From Nevskia sp. (lineage in GTDB: Bacteria; Pseudomonadota; Gammaproteobacteria; Nevskiales; Nevskiaceae): 64,000 nucleotides of DNA. Shown here piece after piece: positions 7,780 to 17,130 of the stretch. Positions within the stretch are counted from its first letter, which is position 1. Each line of letters opens with the position of its first letter. A model generated the notes under the pieces. The model was not told where the DNA came from and searched no databases. It saw only the letters and a program-made list of their open reading frames with translations. The stretch lies in the NCBI GenBank assembly GCA_023229645.1, contig JALNYU010000021.1, positions 1 through 64,000 on the forward strand. The letters run 5' to 3'. A program made the translations under genes and the position numbers.

Positions 7780-10023
7780 ATGAAACCCACGCTCCGATTC
7801 GTCGCAGCATGGTTGGCGGCATTGCTGGTGCTGGTTGCATTTGCTTGGCTGGCCGTCACCCATACCACGCGAACCTGGTTCGAGAAAGATGTTGCGCTCC
7901 GCGCCGAGCTGGCCGTTAGCGGCGCCCGCCGCGCCCTGATCGGCGGGCTGGAAACCCGCGATACGCACGGGCTGCAGGAATTGCTGACCGACATCGTGCG
8001 CGACGAGCGTATTCTCGCCGCTTCACTCTGCAACACTGACAACCGCCCAATCGTCGCCACGCCGGACTTCCCGCGTACACTGGGCTGCGCCGAAATCGGG
8101 CCTCATCTGCACGAGGACGACGCGCTTGACGCCAGCGCCTGGACCTCGTGGCGGAAATTCACCGAACTCCCCGGCGGCGATGTCCACGTCAGCGCTTCGC
8201 CGCTGATCGGGGGCGATCACGTCTACGGCTTCGTCGTCTTGGTGCACGATCTCAGCTTCGCCGCGCGGCGCGAAGCCAGCACACAGCGCTTCTTGCTCAT
8301 TACGTTTCTGACGCTCGCGGTGCTTGCCGCGATCGTGACGTTGATCAGCGTGCGCCTACTCTGGCGCAATTGGGGCGAGGCCTTGCGGCGGATGGCGAGC
8401 GGCGATGACGACAACCGCCGACCCGAATTTATCCCACTGCTGAAAGACATGCGGTCGCTACTCAATCGCCTTGCTCAGGAAGAAAACGCCGAACAACACG
8501 GCGGGATCTGGAGCCCGCAACGGCTGAAGTTAACGCTGCAACGGCATTTGCACGGCGAACGCTTGATCGCCGTCGCCAATCGCGAACCCTATATTCATAA
8601 CTACAACGCCGACGGCAGCATTCGCGTACTGCATCCGGCCAGCGGTTTGGTCAGCGCGCTGGAGCCGGTGATGCGCGCCTGCTCCGGCGTCTGGATCGGC
8701 CACGGCGCGGGCTCGGCTGACCGTGAAACGGTCGATGCCCGCGATCACGTCCGCGTTCCGCCGGGCGAGGAATCGTACGTGATTCGCCGGCTCTGGCTGA
8801 GCAAGGAAGAAGAACAAGGCTATTACTACGGCTTCGCCAACGAAGGCCTGTGGCCGCTCTGCCATGTAGCGCACGCACGGCCGACGTTCCGGATCGACGA
8901 CTGGCGCCACTACCAAGCGGTGAATCGTAAATTCGCCGACGCAGTCTGCGATGAAGCCGATTCCGACGATCCAGTGATTTTGGTTCAGGACTACCACTTT
9001 GCGCTGGTGCCCAAAATGCTGCGCGAGCGCCTACCGCGCGCAACCATCCTGACGTTCTGGCATATCCCGTGGCCGAACCCGGAGCAGATCAGCATTTGCC
9101 CGTGGCATACCGAGCTGATCGAAGGACTGCTCGGTAGCAGCATTCTCGGTTTTCACACGCAATTCCACTGCAATAATTTTCTTGACGCCGCCGACCGTTT
9201 TCTCGAATCGCGGATTGATCGTGAAGACTTCGCCGTTATTCAACATCAGCGCCGGACGCTGGTGCGGGCGTACCCAATTTCGGTGGAGTGGCCGAACCAC
9301 TGGGTGGATGCCACGCCGCCAGCTGCCGAATGCCGCGCCGCAGTGTTCGCCGATCTCAAGTTGCCGGCAGACGGTCGTTTAGGCGTTGGCGTTGATCGCT
9401 TGGATTACACCAAAGGCATTGAGGAGCGCTTCGGCGCGATCGAACGCTTGCTCGAACGCGAGCCGCACTGGATAGGCAAGTTCACGTTCCTGCAAATCGC
9501 TTCCCCAAGCCGGACGTTGATCGAACGCTACGCCCAGCTGAACCGCGACGTCGAAAAGCTGGTCACGCGAATCAACGGCCGGTTTGCCACCGCCGACTGG
9601 CAACCGATTGTTCTGCGCACGCTGCACACCGAGCCGCCCGATGTTTTCCGCCTCTACCGCGCGGCCGACGTTTGTTACGTCAGCAGCCTGCACGACGGCA
9701 TGAATCTCGTTGCCAAAGAGTTCTTGGCCGCGCGGGACGACGAACAAGGCGTACTGGTGCTATCAAAATTCACCGGCGCGGCACGCGAACTCGCTGAAGC
9801 GCTGATCGTTAACCCCTACGATCTTGAGGAAGCCAGCGCCGCGCTGGCACTGGCATTGCGGATGCCGCCCGAGGAGCAGCGCGCCCGCGTACGGGCGATG
9901 CGGCAACAAATATCGGAAATGAACGTCTATCGCTGGGCCGGCCGCATGCTGCTTGATGCCAGCCGCCTGCGCGCCCGAGAACAAATGGCGGGCCTGTTGG
10001 CCGCCCATCGTCAGAGCGCCTAA
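7780..10023 (+). CDS. otsA: Membrane-anchored sensor-trehalose-6-phosphate synthase fusion (GT20)
   Basis: A 747-residue protein whose C-terminal two thirds (from about residue 262, LIAVANREPY) is a GT20 synthase joining UDP- or ADP-glucose to glucose-6-phosphate. GT20 marks include QDYHFALVPKML, FWHIPWPNPE, GVDRLDYTKGIEERF (near 537) and LHDGMNLVAKEFLAAR (near 635). The first 260 residues are unlike stand-alone OtsA: a transmembrane helix (about 7-26), a periplasmic region of about 140 residues, a second helix (about 168-190) ending in LLWRNW, and a HAMP-like linker. This is the layout of a membrane sensor input module. The ATG at 7780 has AGGGAGGA upstream. The stop overlaps the next start as TAATG. 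The OtsA call is strong for the catalytic part; the sensing role is inferred. Confidence 0.9.
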   Translation: MKPTLRFVAAWLAALLVLVAFAWLAVTHTTRTWFEKDVALRAELAVSGARRALIGGLETRDTHGLQELLTDIVRDERILAASLCNTDNRPIVATPDFPRTLGCAEIGPHLHEDDALDASAWTSWRKFTELPGGDVHVSASPLIGGDHVYGFVVLVHDLSFAARREASTQRFLLITFLTLAVLAAIVTLISVRLLWRNWGEALRRMASGDDDNRRPEFIPLLKDMRSLLNRLAQEENAEQHGGIWSPQRLKLTLQRHLHGERLIAVANREPYIHNYNADGSIRVLHPASGLVSALEPVMRACSGVWIGHGAGSADRETVDARDHVRVPPGEESYVIRRLWLSKEEEQGYYYGFANEGLWPLCHVAHARPTFRIDDWRHYQAVNRKFADAVCDEADSDDPVILVQDYHFALVPKMLRERLPRATILTFWHIPWPNPEQISICPWHTELIEGLLGSSILGFHTQFHCNNFLDAADRFLESRIDREDFAVIQHQRRTLVRAYPISVEWPNHWVDATPPAAECRAAVFADLKLPADGRLGVGVDRLDYTKGIEERFGAIERLLEREPHWIGKFTFLQIASPSRTLIERYAQLNRDVEKLVTRINGRFATADWQPIVLRTLHTEPPDVFRLYRAADVCYVSSLHDGMNLVAKEFLAARDDEQGVLVLSKFTGAARELAEALIVNPYDLEEASAALALALRMPPEEQRARVRAMRQQISEMNVYRWAGRMLLDASRLRAREQMAGLLAAHRQSA

Positions 10024-10805
10024 TGAAGCCAATCCTAACCCCGCTTTATCGCCCGGTCTTGCAACCCTTTTTCGGTGCCGGCGCCGTGCTGGCATTCGAC
10101 TATGACGGCACCTTAGCGCCAATCGTGGCGCAACCCAGCGAGGCCCACATGCGGCCCGAAACCCGTGAGTTGCTCGACCGCGTCGCCCGCCGTTACCCGG
10201 TCGCGGTCATTACCGGTCGCGCTCGGCTGGATGTGCTGCGCTTCCTGCAAGGCATTCCCTTACTCGACGTAATCGGCAATCACGGTTATGAAGTCTTCGG
10301 CGCTTCGCCGCCCGCCGCGCTGCAATGTATCCCCGACTGGCACCGAATGCTCAGCGCGCGGCTGCGCGATCTTCCCGGCGTCGTGATCGAAGACAAGCGC
10401 TACTCCCTATCCGTGCATTACCGCGCCTGCGCCGACACTACCGCGGCGGCGGCGCAAGTCCGCGCGGCCGCAGAATTACTGGTCGGTGCGCGTCTCGTCG
10501 GTGGCAAAGCGGTACTCAATATCGTCGTTGAAGGCGCGCCGAATAAAGGCATTGCGCTGATGCGCTTGCGGGCCAAACTCGGCAATCCAGCCGCGGTGTT
10601 CGTCGGCGACGATGACACCGACGAAGACGCCTTCGCGCTGACTCGGGACACGCACGCAATCGGCATCCGGGTCGGCGCAAATCCCGAATCGGCGGCCGAG
10701 TATTGTGTCGCTGACCAACACCAAATCGACGACTTATTGCGCGCCTTCGAAGACGGCGCGCGGCTGCGTGCCAACAGCATGCCGCCGACTATCGTCGACC
10801 GGTAG
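10023..10805 (+). CDS. otsB: Trehalose-6-phosphate phosphatase
   Basis: A 260-residue cytosolic HAD-superfamily phosphatase that dephosphorylates trehalose-6-phosphate, completing the two-step synthesis begun by the upstream gene. HAD motif I is FDYDGTLAPIV near residue 25, with the nucleophilic first Asp. Motif II is in VITGRA. The acidic motif IV is VGDDDTDEDAFAL near residue 192, and the substrate-cap region contains GNHGYEVFG. The start codon shares one base with the synthase stop (TAATG), so translation is probably coupled. The 3' end is 12 bases from the convergent nitronate monooxygenase. Confidence 0.94.
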   Translation: MKPILTPLYRPVLQPFFGAGAVLAFDYDGTLAPIVAQPSEAHMRPETRELLDRVARRYPVAVITGRARLDVLRFLQGIPLLDVIGNHGYEVFGASPPAALQCIPDWHRMLSARLRDLPGVVIEDKRYSLSVHYRACADTTAAAAQVRAAAELLVGARLVGGKAVLNIVVEGAPNKGIALMRLRAKLGNPAAVFVGDDDTDEDAFALTRDTHAIGIRVGANPESAAEYCVADQHQIDDLLRAFEDGARLRANSMPPTIVDR

Positions 10806-10817
10806 CGCCGGTCTTGC

Positions 10818-11894
10818 TCAGCGCCGTAAACGCTGCAGCGTTTCCTCTGCCAGACGCTGCGTTAACACCGCTGCCGGTAGCGCCTGGGCATAGCGCCGCG
10901 CTTGGCCGGCCCATAGCGGCATGAAATCACTGATGCCGGAGGGCTCGGTTTGGGCGCGTAATGGGGCCAGCGCGGCACCGGCCAATGGAAACGCAGGCGC
11001 CGCCGGGTTCATTGGTCCCAAGTCGCGCATTAGGCGGTTAACGATGCCACGCGCAGGTCGGCCACTGAACAAGCGCGTCAACGCGGTATCGTCATCGCCG
11101 AGGTGTTGCAGGGCCGCGCGATGCACCGGCGAGATCGTCGCTTCGGGGCTGAGCAAATACACGGTACCGAGCTGCACCCCCGCCGCGCCGAGCGCGAACG
11201 CCGCCGCGATACCGCGGGCGTCGCCGATGCCGCCAGCGGCGATAACCGGCACCTGCACGGCGTCGACGATCTGCGGCACCAGCGCCATCGTGCCAAGTTG
11301 CGTGCTGATGTCGTCACTCAAAAACATGCCGCGATGGCCGCCTGCTTCCACACCCTGAGCAATGATCGCGTCGCAACCGCGCGCCTCTAGCCAAACCGCC
11401 TCACGCACCGTTGTCGCCGACGACAATACTTTCGCACCCGTTGCCTTCACCCGTTCCAGCAGAGCCGGCGCCGGCAGCCCGAAATGGAAACTGACCACCG
11501 CTGGCCGCTCCGCTTCGACCAACGCGCACATGGCAGCATCGAACGGCTTGCGCGCCGCTGCCGGCAGTGCGGTTTCGGGGTCCAAGCCCAAGGCTTCGTA
11601 ATACGGTCGCAGCAGTTGCCGCCACTGCGCGTCGTGGGCGGCGTCTACCGCCGGCGGCGGGTGGCAAAAGAAATTCAGATTCAGCGGCTGCGCGGCCTGC
11701 GCTCGGAATAGTCGGATCTCGGCCGCAGCGGCTTCCGGCGTCAGCATCGCGCACGGTAAGGCACCGAGTCCGCCGGCTTTGGCAACTGCCGCGGCCAAGG
11801 CTGATAAACCCGCGCCCGCCATCGGTGCCTGCAAAATCGGCAGCGCAATGCCGAGCAAGTGCAGCAAACGTGTATCGGGCCAGGGCGCGTGCAT
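10818..11894 (-). CDS. Nitronate monooxygenase family protein (second paralogue)
   Basis: A 358-residue FMN-binding TIM-barrel protein. It opens with LLGIALPILQAPMAGAGLSAL, the classical class I nitronate monooxygenase N-terminus. It then shows LNFFCHPPP, the glycine-rich AQGVEAGGHRGMF with the His-Arg-Gly of the family, and the phosphate loop VIAAGGIGDARGIAAAFALGA. It is longer and clearly divergent from the copy at 1540-2514, so the two are not a recent duplication. ATG at 11894 is chosen because AAAGGA precedes it and the sequence fits the family; extending upstream adds basic, unrelated residues. Confidence 0.9.
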   Translation of the reverse strand: MHAPWPDTRLLHLLGIALPILQAPMAGAGLSALAAAVAKAGGLGALPCAMLTPEAAAAEIRLFRAQAAQPLNLNFFCHPPPAVDAAHDAQWRQLLRPYYEALGLDPETALPAAARKPFDAAMCALVEAERPAVVSFHFGLPAPALLERVKATGAKVLSSATTVREAVWLEARGCDAIIAQGVEAGGHRGMFLSDDISTQLGTMALVPQIVDAVQVPVIAAGGIGDARGIAAAFALGAAGVQLGTVYLLSPEATISPVHRAALQHLGDDDTALTRLFSGRPARGIVNRLMRDLGPMNPAAPAFPLAGAALAPLRAQTEPSGISDFMPLWAGQARRYAQALPAAVLTQRLAEETLQRLRR

Positions 11895-12094
11895 GTTGTG
11901 TCCTTTTATGGCCGCGTATGACGGCGCTTGTATTCCGTATTGCGCCCAAGTTTGCAGCGTTCTGAGCGCAATCGCGATACCGGATTTGTTGCGCCGCACG
12001 CCCGTACAGAATTTCACGCAACTTTTACTACCTTTTCGCCGCGCGCAGCATCTAAGCGCATAGTTCAACCGCGATGACTGACCAGGAGATACCG

Positions 12095-12835
12095 ATGCGT
12101 GGTCCAGTTTTTCTGTTATGCGCCCTGCTTAGCCTGCCGGCTTACGCGGCGCCGCCTTATACCGCCGATGCCTTGGTTGCGAAAAATATCGAAGCGCGCG
12201 GCGGGCTCGATAAATTACACGCGCTAAGCAGCCTGCGCCGCAGCGGTCGCTTGATCGACAACGGCGGCCAGCTGGAAATGGCCTTGGTCGAAACCAAGAC
12301 GCGCAGCGGCGGCATTCGCGTCGAAGCCAGTGTTCAGGGCCTGACCCTGGTGCAAGCTTACGACGGCAAAGAAGGCTGGCAGATCAACCCGTTCCAAGGC
12401 CGCAAAGATGCCGAGCGGATACCGCCGGACGACACCAAGGAACTGGCCAGCGACGCCGATCTCGACGGCGCCTTGGTCGACTATAAAACCAAGGGCTCGA
12501 CGCTGGTCTACCTCGGCACCGAAGATGTTGACGGCACGCCAGCACACAAGCTGAAGCTAACCAAGGCCGATGGCGATAGCCAAACCATTTATTTGGATCC
12601 CGATGCCTTCCTCGAAATTCGCATCGTCAGCAGCCGCAGCGTCCGTGGCGCGCTGCAGGAAACCGTGACCGACTTCGGCGATTACGAACAGGTTGACGGG
12701 GTCTACGTGCCGCTGGCGATCGAATCCGGCCCGAAAGGCTCGACCGAGCGGCAGAAAATCGAGTACAGCAAGGCTGAAGGCAATATCAAAGTCGATCCCA
12801 CGACTTTCCATTTTCCCGCCGCCGCCAGCAAATAG
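12095..12835 (+). CDS. Secreted LolA-like / outer-membrane lipoprotein-sorting fold protein
   Basis: A 246-residue exported protein. Residues 1-18 form a signal peptide (MRGPVFLLCALLSLPAYA, then APPYTAD). The mature part is beta-rich and resembles the LolA/LolB-like beta-barrel family: an early ARGGLDKLHALSSL helix, then strands with YDGKEGWQINPF and KLKLTKADGDSQTIYLD. Such proteins bind lipid or lipoprotein chains in the periplasm, but the actual ligand is unknown. ATG 12095 is supported by AGGAG 6 bases upstream; an earlier in-frame ATG at 12074 would put seven polar residues before the signal peptide. Only 13 bases separate it from the propeller gene, so they are probably one operon. Confidence 0.75.
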   Translation: MRGPVFLLCALLSLPAYAAPPYTADALVAKNIEARGGLDKLHALSSLRRSGRLIDNGGQLEMALVETKTRSGGIRVEASVQGLTLVQAYDGKEGWQINPFQGRKDAERIPPDDTKELASDADLDGALVDYKTKGSTLVYLGTEDVDGTPAHKLKLTKADGDSQTIYLDPDAFLEIRIVSSRSVRGALQETVTDFGDYEQVDGVYVPLAIESGPKGSTERQKIEYSKAEGNIKVDPTTFHFPAAASK

Positions 12836-12848
12836 TCAGGAGCCCGAC

Positions 12849-15800
12849 ATGAGCCTTCAATCTTTCGGCCTCGCGCTGGCCACGGCGGCATTCTCGCTGA
12901 CGGTGCAGGCAGCTGACGCACCGGTAGCGTTCGACGCTGGCACGATCTCCGGCCTCGGCGCGCGTAACATCGGCGCTGCCGCGATGAGCGGCCGCATTGC
13001 CGCGCTCGATGCGTATAACGATCCATCCGGCAAAACCACGCTCGTCATCGGCACGGCCAGCGGCGGCGTCTGGAAATCGCTGGATGGCGGCACGACGTTC
13101 AAGCCGGTATTCGACGATCAACCGGTGCAGGCGATCGGCGCCGTCACAGTCGATAGCAAAAACACCAATACCATCTGGGTCGGCACCGGCGAGTCGTGGA
13201 CCCGCAATTCGGTGTCGATCGGCAACGGCATTTATAAATCCAGCGACGGCGGCGATACCTGGACGCATCTCGGTTTGGAGAACTCCGAGCGTATCTCCAA
13301 GATTCTGATCGACCCGCGCAATAGCGACACCGTGTACGCCTGCGTACCGGGCAAACTCTGGAGCGACTCCGCCGACCGCGGCCTGTACAAAACCACCGAC
13401 GGCGGCAAAACCTGGGCGCTGGTGCTGAAAGGCGGCAATCTTTCTACCGGCTGTTCGACGCTCGCGATGGACCCGAAGAATCCTGACGTGCTGCTCGCCG
13501 GCCTTTGGGATTTCCGCCGCCAAGCCTGGACCTTCCGCTCCGGCGGCGATGGTCCGACCGCGCCCTCCGGCAGCGGTTTGTATCGCAGTGCCGACGGCGG
13601 CAAATCCTGGACTGAAATCACCGAAGCCGCCAACAAAGGCTTCCCGGCCAAACCCTACGGCCGCCTCGCGGTCGCGATTGCGCCGAGCAATCCACAGCGG
13701 GTTTACGCGTTTGTGGAGTCTACCGCCAGCGCCTTGTTCGTCAGCGACGATGGCGGCCAAACCTGGGACGCGCGCGACAAGAGCCAATGGATGGTTTGGC
13801 GACCCTTCTACTTCGCCAATCTAATCGTCGATCCTACAAACGCCGACCGCGTTTATAAAACCGATGGCCCGCTGATTCTTTCCGAAGACGCCGGCCGCAG
13901 CTTTTCTACGGTCGGCGGCTTCGCCGGCACGCACGGCGACGTGCACGATATTTGGGTAAACCCCAAAAACCCGCAGCACATCGTCCTCGGCGACGACGGC
14001 GGGCTTTGGTATTCCTATAACGGCACCGGCAAATGGTGGAAAGGTGAAAATCTACCGGTCTCGCAGTTCTATCATGTCAGCGTCGATGATGCCGATCCGT
14101 ACCGCGTCTACGGCGGCCTGCAAGACAACGCCAGCTGGGTTGGTGACACCGAATATCCCGGCGGCATTACCAATCACCGCTGGGAAAATCTTTACGGCGG
14201 CGACGGCTTTTGGACGTTTCTCGATCCAACCGATTCGAATTACGTCTACGCTGAGGCGCAAGGCGGCAACATCGGCCGGGTGAATTTGCACACCCACGAA
14301 TTGCGCGATATTCAACCGAAAGCAAATTTCAAAGAGAAACTCCGCTTTAATTGGAATACGCCGATTGCGTTGTCGCCAACGAATAAAAACACCGTATATG
14401 TCGGCGCGCAATTTCTATTTCGCAGCCGCGATCACGGCAATAGCTGGCAGCGCTTGTCGCCCGATCTCACGACCAACGATCCGGACAAGCAAAAGCAAGA
14501 GCTATCCGGCGGCGTGACCATCGACAACTCTGCCGCCGAGCAGCACACGACGATTTACACCGTTAGCGAATCGCCGAAAGACCCCCTGACGATCTGGGTC
14601 GGCACCGACGACGGCAACCTGCAGCTAACGCGCGACGACGGTAAAACCTGGCGCAATGTCGTCGCCAATGTTCCCGGCTTACCGGCGCGGTCCTGGGTGA
14701 GTTGGATCGAAGCCAGCCGCCACGCCGCTGGCACCGCGTACGCAACATTCGATCGCCATAGCACCGGCGATATGCAGCCGTATGTTTACAAAACCACCGA
14801 CTTCGGCAAAACCTGGATACCGCTAGTAACGCCGCGCGACGACAAAGCCGTGCGCGGCTACGCGCATGTCATTAAAGAAGATCTGCAAAAGCCCGGCTTG
14901 CTGTTTCTCGGCACCGAGTTCGGCTTGTACGTGTCGATCGATGGCGGCCAACAATGGGCGCCATTTAAAGGCGGCCACCTGCCGGCGGTGGCGGTGCGCG
15001 ATGTCGTGATTCAGCCGCGCACCAACGACCTCATCCTCGCTACGCACGGGCGCGGCATTTGGATCGTCGATGACATTACACCGCTGCGTGCGCTGAGCGC
15101 TAACCTGTTGAATGAAGAGGCGACATTCGTCGCCAGCCGGCCGGTGCAGCAGCGCATCGAAGGCCAAGGCGGCTGGCCGAACGGCGATGCCGTGTTTGTC
15201 GGCGACAACCCGGCCGATGGCGCTGTAATCACCTATTACCAAAAAGCCCGTCACCTTTACGGCAAGTTGAAACTGGAGGTGCTCGATGCCAACGGCACGC
15301 TGATCGATACTTTGCCGGCCAGCACCCGCCGCGGCTTAAACCGCGTGGTGTGGGCGATGCGCGGCAAGCCACCAAGAGTACCGCCGGCGGCTCAGCTGGC
15401 ATTTGCCGGCACCCAAGGCGTGCGCCTGCTGCCCGGCACCTATACCTTGCGCTTGACCAAAAACGGCAAAACTTACGAGACCAAAATCGACGTGCGGCTG
15501 GATCGTCGTGCGGCATTCACGTTAGCCGACCGCCAAGCGCAGTTCAAAACTGCGAGCGAAATCGGCGCACTGTTCGGCGCTGAAAGCGCGCTGGTCGAAC
15601 GCATCAATACGCTGCGTGAAGCGCTCGCTACCACTAGCGCCGGCTTGACCGTCGGCGACGCATTAAAAGCCGAACTCAGCACGTTTGATGAGAAAGCCGA
15701 CGCTGTCCGCAAGCAAATCGTCGCGACCACCGAAGGCGGTGCGATCACCGGCGAGGAGCGGCTGCGCGAGCACACGGATCAACTCTACGGCGCGGTCAAC

Positions 15801-16091
15801 GGTTTCGAAGGCCGGCCCGGCCGCTACCACCTCGCGCGTCTAGCAGCGTTGCGCCGCGAACTCGCTGGCGTCCAAGCCGATTTCAGCGCCCTGCTCGGCC
15901 GAGATTTATCGGCGCTCAACGAGGCCTTAAAAACGCGCGGGCTGCCGGCGATTCCACCACCGCCGATGGAAGTCGCCGACGATGACGACGCCGACGCGGC
16001 GCGCAGCAGCAGCCATGTCGGCCGTATCGACCCGGACGCGGCGTTTGGCGTCGCCGCGGCGGTGCCGAAAAACTTCCGGATTTATCGTTGA
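12849..16091 (+). CDS. Secreted VPS10/sortilin-like BNR-repeat beta-propeller protein
   Basis: A 1080-residue exported protein with a signal peptide ending QAADAPV. About ten Asp-box (BNR) motifs of the form S-x-D-G-G-x-T-W are visible, for example KSSDGGDTWTHLG, KTTDGGKTWALVL, RSADGGKSWTEI and KTTDFGKTWIPL. They span residues 60-730, as in sortilin-type ten-bladed propellers. The last 300 residues include an Ig-like segment (GTYTLRLTKNGKTYETKIDV) and a helical tail that ends in a Pro-rich, acidic stretch. Proteins of this family are common in environmental bacteria and generally annotated as glycosyl hydrolase or sortilin-like, without proven activity. The start has AGGAG 6 bases upstream. 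The 3' end overlaps the convergent MBL gene by 10 bases. Confidence 0.85.
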   Translation: MSLQSFGLALATAAFSLTVQAADAPVAFDAGTISGLGARNIGAAAMSGRIAALDAYNDPSGKTTLVIGTASGGVWKSLDGGTTFKPVFDDQPVQAIGAVTVDSKNTNTIWVGTGESWTRNSVSIGNGIYKSSDGGDTWTHLGLENSERISKILIDPRNSDTVYACVPGKLWSDSADRGLYKTTDGGKTWALVLKGGNLSTGCSTLAMDPKNPDVLLAGLWDFRRQAWTFRSGGDGPTAPSGSGLYRSADGGKSWTEITEAANKGFPAKPYGRLAVAIAPSNPQRVYAFVESTASALFVSDDGGQTWDARDKSQWMVWRPFYFANLIVDPTNADRVYKTDGPLILSEDAGRSFSTVGGFAGTHGDVHDIWVNPKNPQHIVLGDDGGLWYSYNGTGKWWKGENLPVSQFYHVSVDDADPYRVYGGLQDNASWVGDTEYPGGITNHRWENLYGGDGFWTFLDPTDSNYVYAEAQGGNIGRVNLHTHELRDIQPKANFKEKLRFNWNTPIALSPTNKNTVYVGAQFLFRSRDHGNSWQRLSPDLTTNDPDKQKQELSGGVTIDNSAAEQHTTIYTVSESPKDPLTIWVGTDDGNLQLTRDDGKTWRNVVANVPGLPARSWVSWIEASRHAAGTAYATFDRHSTGDMQPYVYKTTDFGKTWIPLVTPRDDKAVRGYAHVIKEDLQKPGLLFLGTEFGLYVSIDGGQQWAPFKGGHLPAVAVRDVVIQPRTNDLILATHGRGIWIVDDITPLRALSANLLNEEATFVASRPVQQRIEGQGGWPNGDAVFVGDNPADGAVITYYQKARHLYGKLKLEVLDANGTLIDTLPASTRRGLNRVVWAMRGKPPRVPPAAQLAFAGTQGVRLLPGTYTLRLTKNGKTYETKIDVRLDRRAAFTLADRQAQFKTASEIGALFGAESALVERINTLREALATTSAGLTVGDALKAELSTFDEKADAVRKQIVATTEGGAITGEERLREHTDQLYGAVNGFEGRPGRYHLARLAALRRELAGVQADFSALLGRDLSALNEALKTRGLPAIPPPPMEVADDDDADAARSSSHVGRIDPDAAFGVAAAVPKNFRIYR

Positions 16092-17059
16092 TCCGGCGCT
16101 AAATCGTCAGCCGCTGGCGGGCCAGTTAAAGGTGCTGGCGGCGGCAAAAATCCGGCGACGAGCAAGCCGGCGTCGGTGCGCATTTTCAGCACCGCGCCGT
16201 CGTGGCTCGGGATAATCGCGATCTCGGGGTTGGTTTGCATCAGCTGATGCAGCGTTTTTAGCTCGGCGAGGACGGCCTTGCGGTCTTCGCCAATCACCAC
16301 CGTCATGAACCACGGCCGCTCGCGTTCCAGTTCGATGTTGCGCAGGCGGGTGCTGATGTCACCGATGAACAGCAGTTCGCGGCCATCGGCAAGGCGGACA
16401 TAAACCATTTGGCTGCCCGGCGAATGGCCAGGCGATTTGATCAACACCACACCCGGCGCCAAGGCATAGCGGGCGTCGTAGTGCAGCGGCGTGTAGTCGG
16501 CCAGCGGCGCCAGCGGCAACACCGCCGGCTTCATACCGGCGCGGTTCGCGAATTGTTCGGCCGTAAGCCGCAGCTTCGGCTTCAACGCCGCGAGGTTCGG
16601 CGCGGTGGTGATGCTGCCGATGTGATCCTCGTGCTCGTGGGTGATTACGATCTGCGCCGCGGCGTCCATCGCCGCCCGCACTTTGGCGCTGGCGGCATCG
16701 TTAAACTGCGGCAACATCAGCGTATGACTGGCAGTGGCGCGCTCGAGTCCGGTGTCGATCAAGATCGTTTGCTCGGGAAATACGAGCTGATAAGCGACGA
16801 TCGGCAGCGGCGTTTTCCGCCACGGATCCCCAGCGACGAGCATCGCCTCATAAAACACGAATGCGCCGACCTGCTCGTAGCGCACGGCCAACGGCTTATC
16901 GCCCGGCAGCGATTCCGCCAGCGCCCGCACTGCCGCCAAGTCCAACGGGAATTCGGCCTGCGCCGCCGGGCTGTGTAAAACCAACAGCCCGTACATCGGC
17001 AGTACCAACGCCACCGTGACCAGCAGGCGCCAACCGTGTTTTCGTCTCCGCCGTGTCAT
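16082..17059 (-). CDS. Metallo-beta-lactamase-fold hydrolase, membrane-anchored or exported
   Basis: A 325-residue MBL-fold protein. The zinc-binding motif is THEHEDHIGSI, with the further ligands in SPGHSPGSQMVYV, FIGDIS and a C-terminal IPSHDG. The N-terminus is basic (MTRRRRKHGWR) followed by a hydrophobic stretch and AQAEF, which could be a cleaved signal peptide or an anchor. The fold covers hydrolases such as lactonases and thioesterases; I cannot assign a substrate. The start at 17059 is supported by GGGGAAGAGG just upstream, but an ATG at 17098 is also possible. The last 10 bases overlap the convergent propeller gene. Confidence 0.82.
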   Translation of the reverse strand: MTRRRRKHGWRLLVTVALVLPMYGLLVLHSPAAQAEFPLDLAAVRALAESLPGDKPLAVRYEQVGAFVFYEAMLVAGDPWRKTPLPIVAYQLVFPEQTILIDTGLERATASHTLMLPQFNDAASAKVRAAMDAAAQIVITHEHEDHIGSITTAPNLAALKPKLRLTAEQFANRAGMKPAVLPLAPLADYTPLHYDARYALAPGVVLIKSPGHSPGSQMVYVRLADGRELLFIGDISTRLRNIELERERPWFMTVVIGEDRKAVLAELKTLHQLMQTNPEIAIIPSHDGAVLKMRTDAGLLVAGFLPPPAPLTGPPAADDLAPDQR

Positions 17060-17130
17060 CCTCTTCCCCAGTAAGCGACCAACCAACTGCACTATCATGC
17101 CGCAACCTCTACGCCACTCAGAGTGCGATC

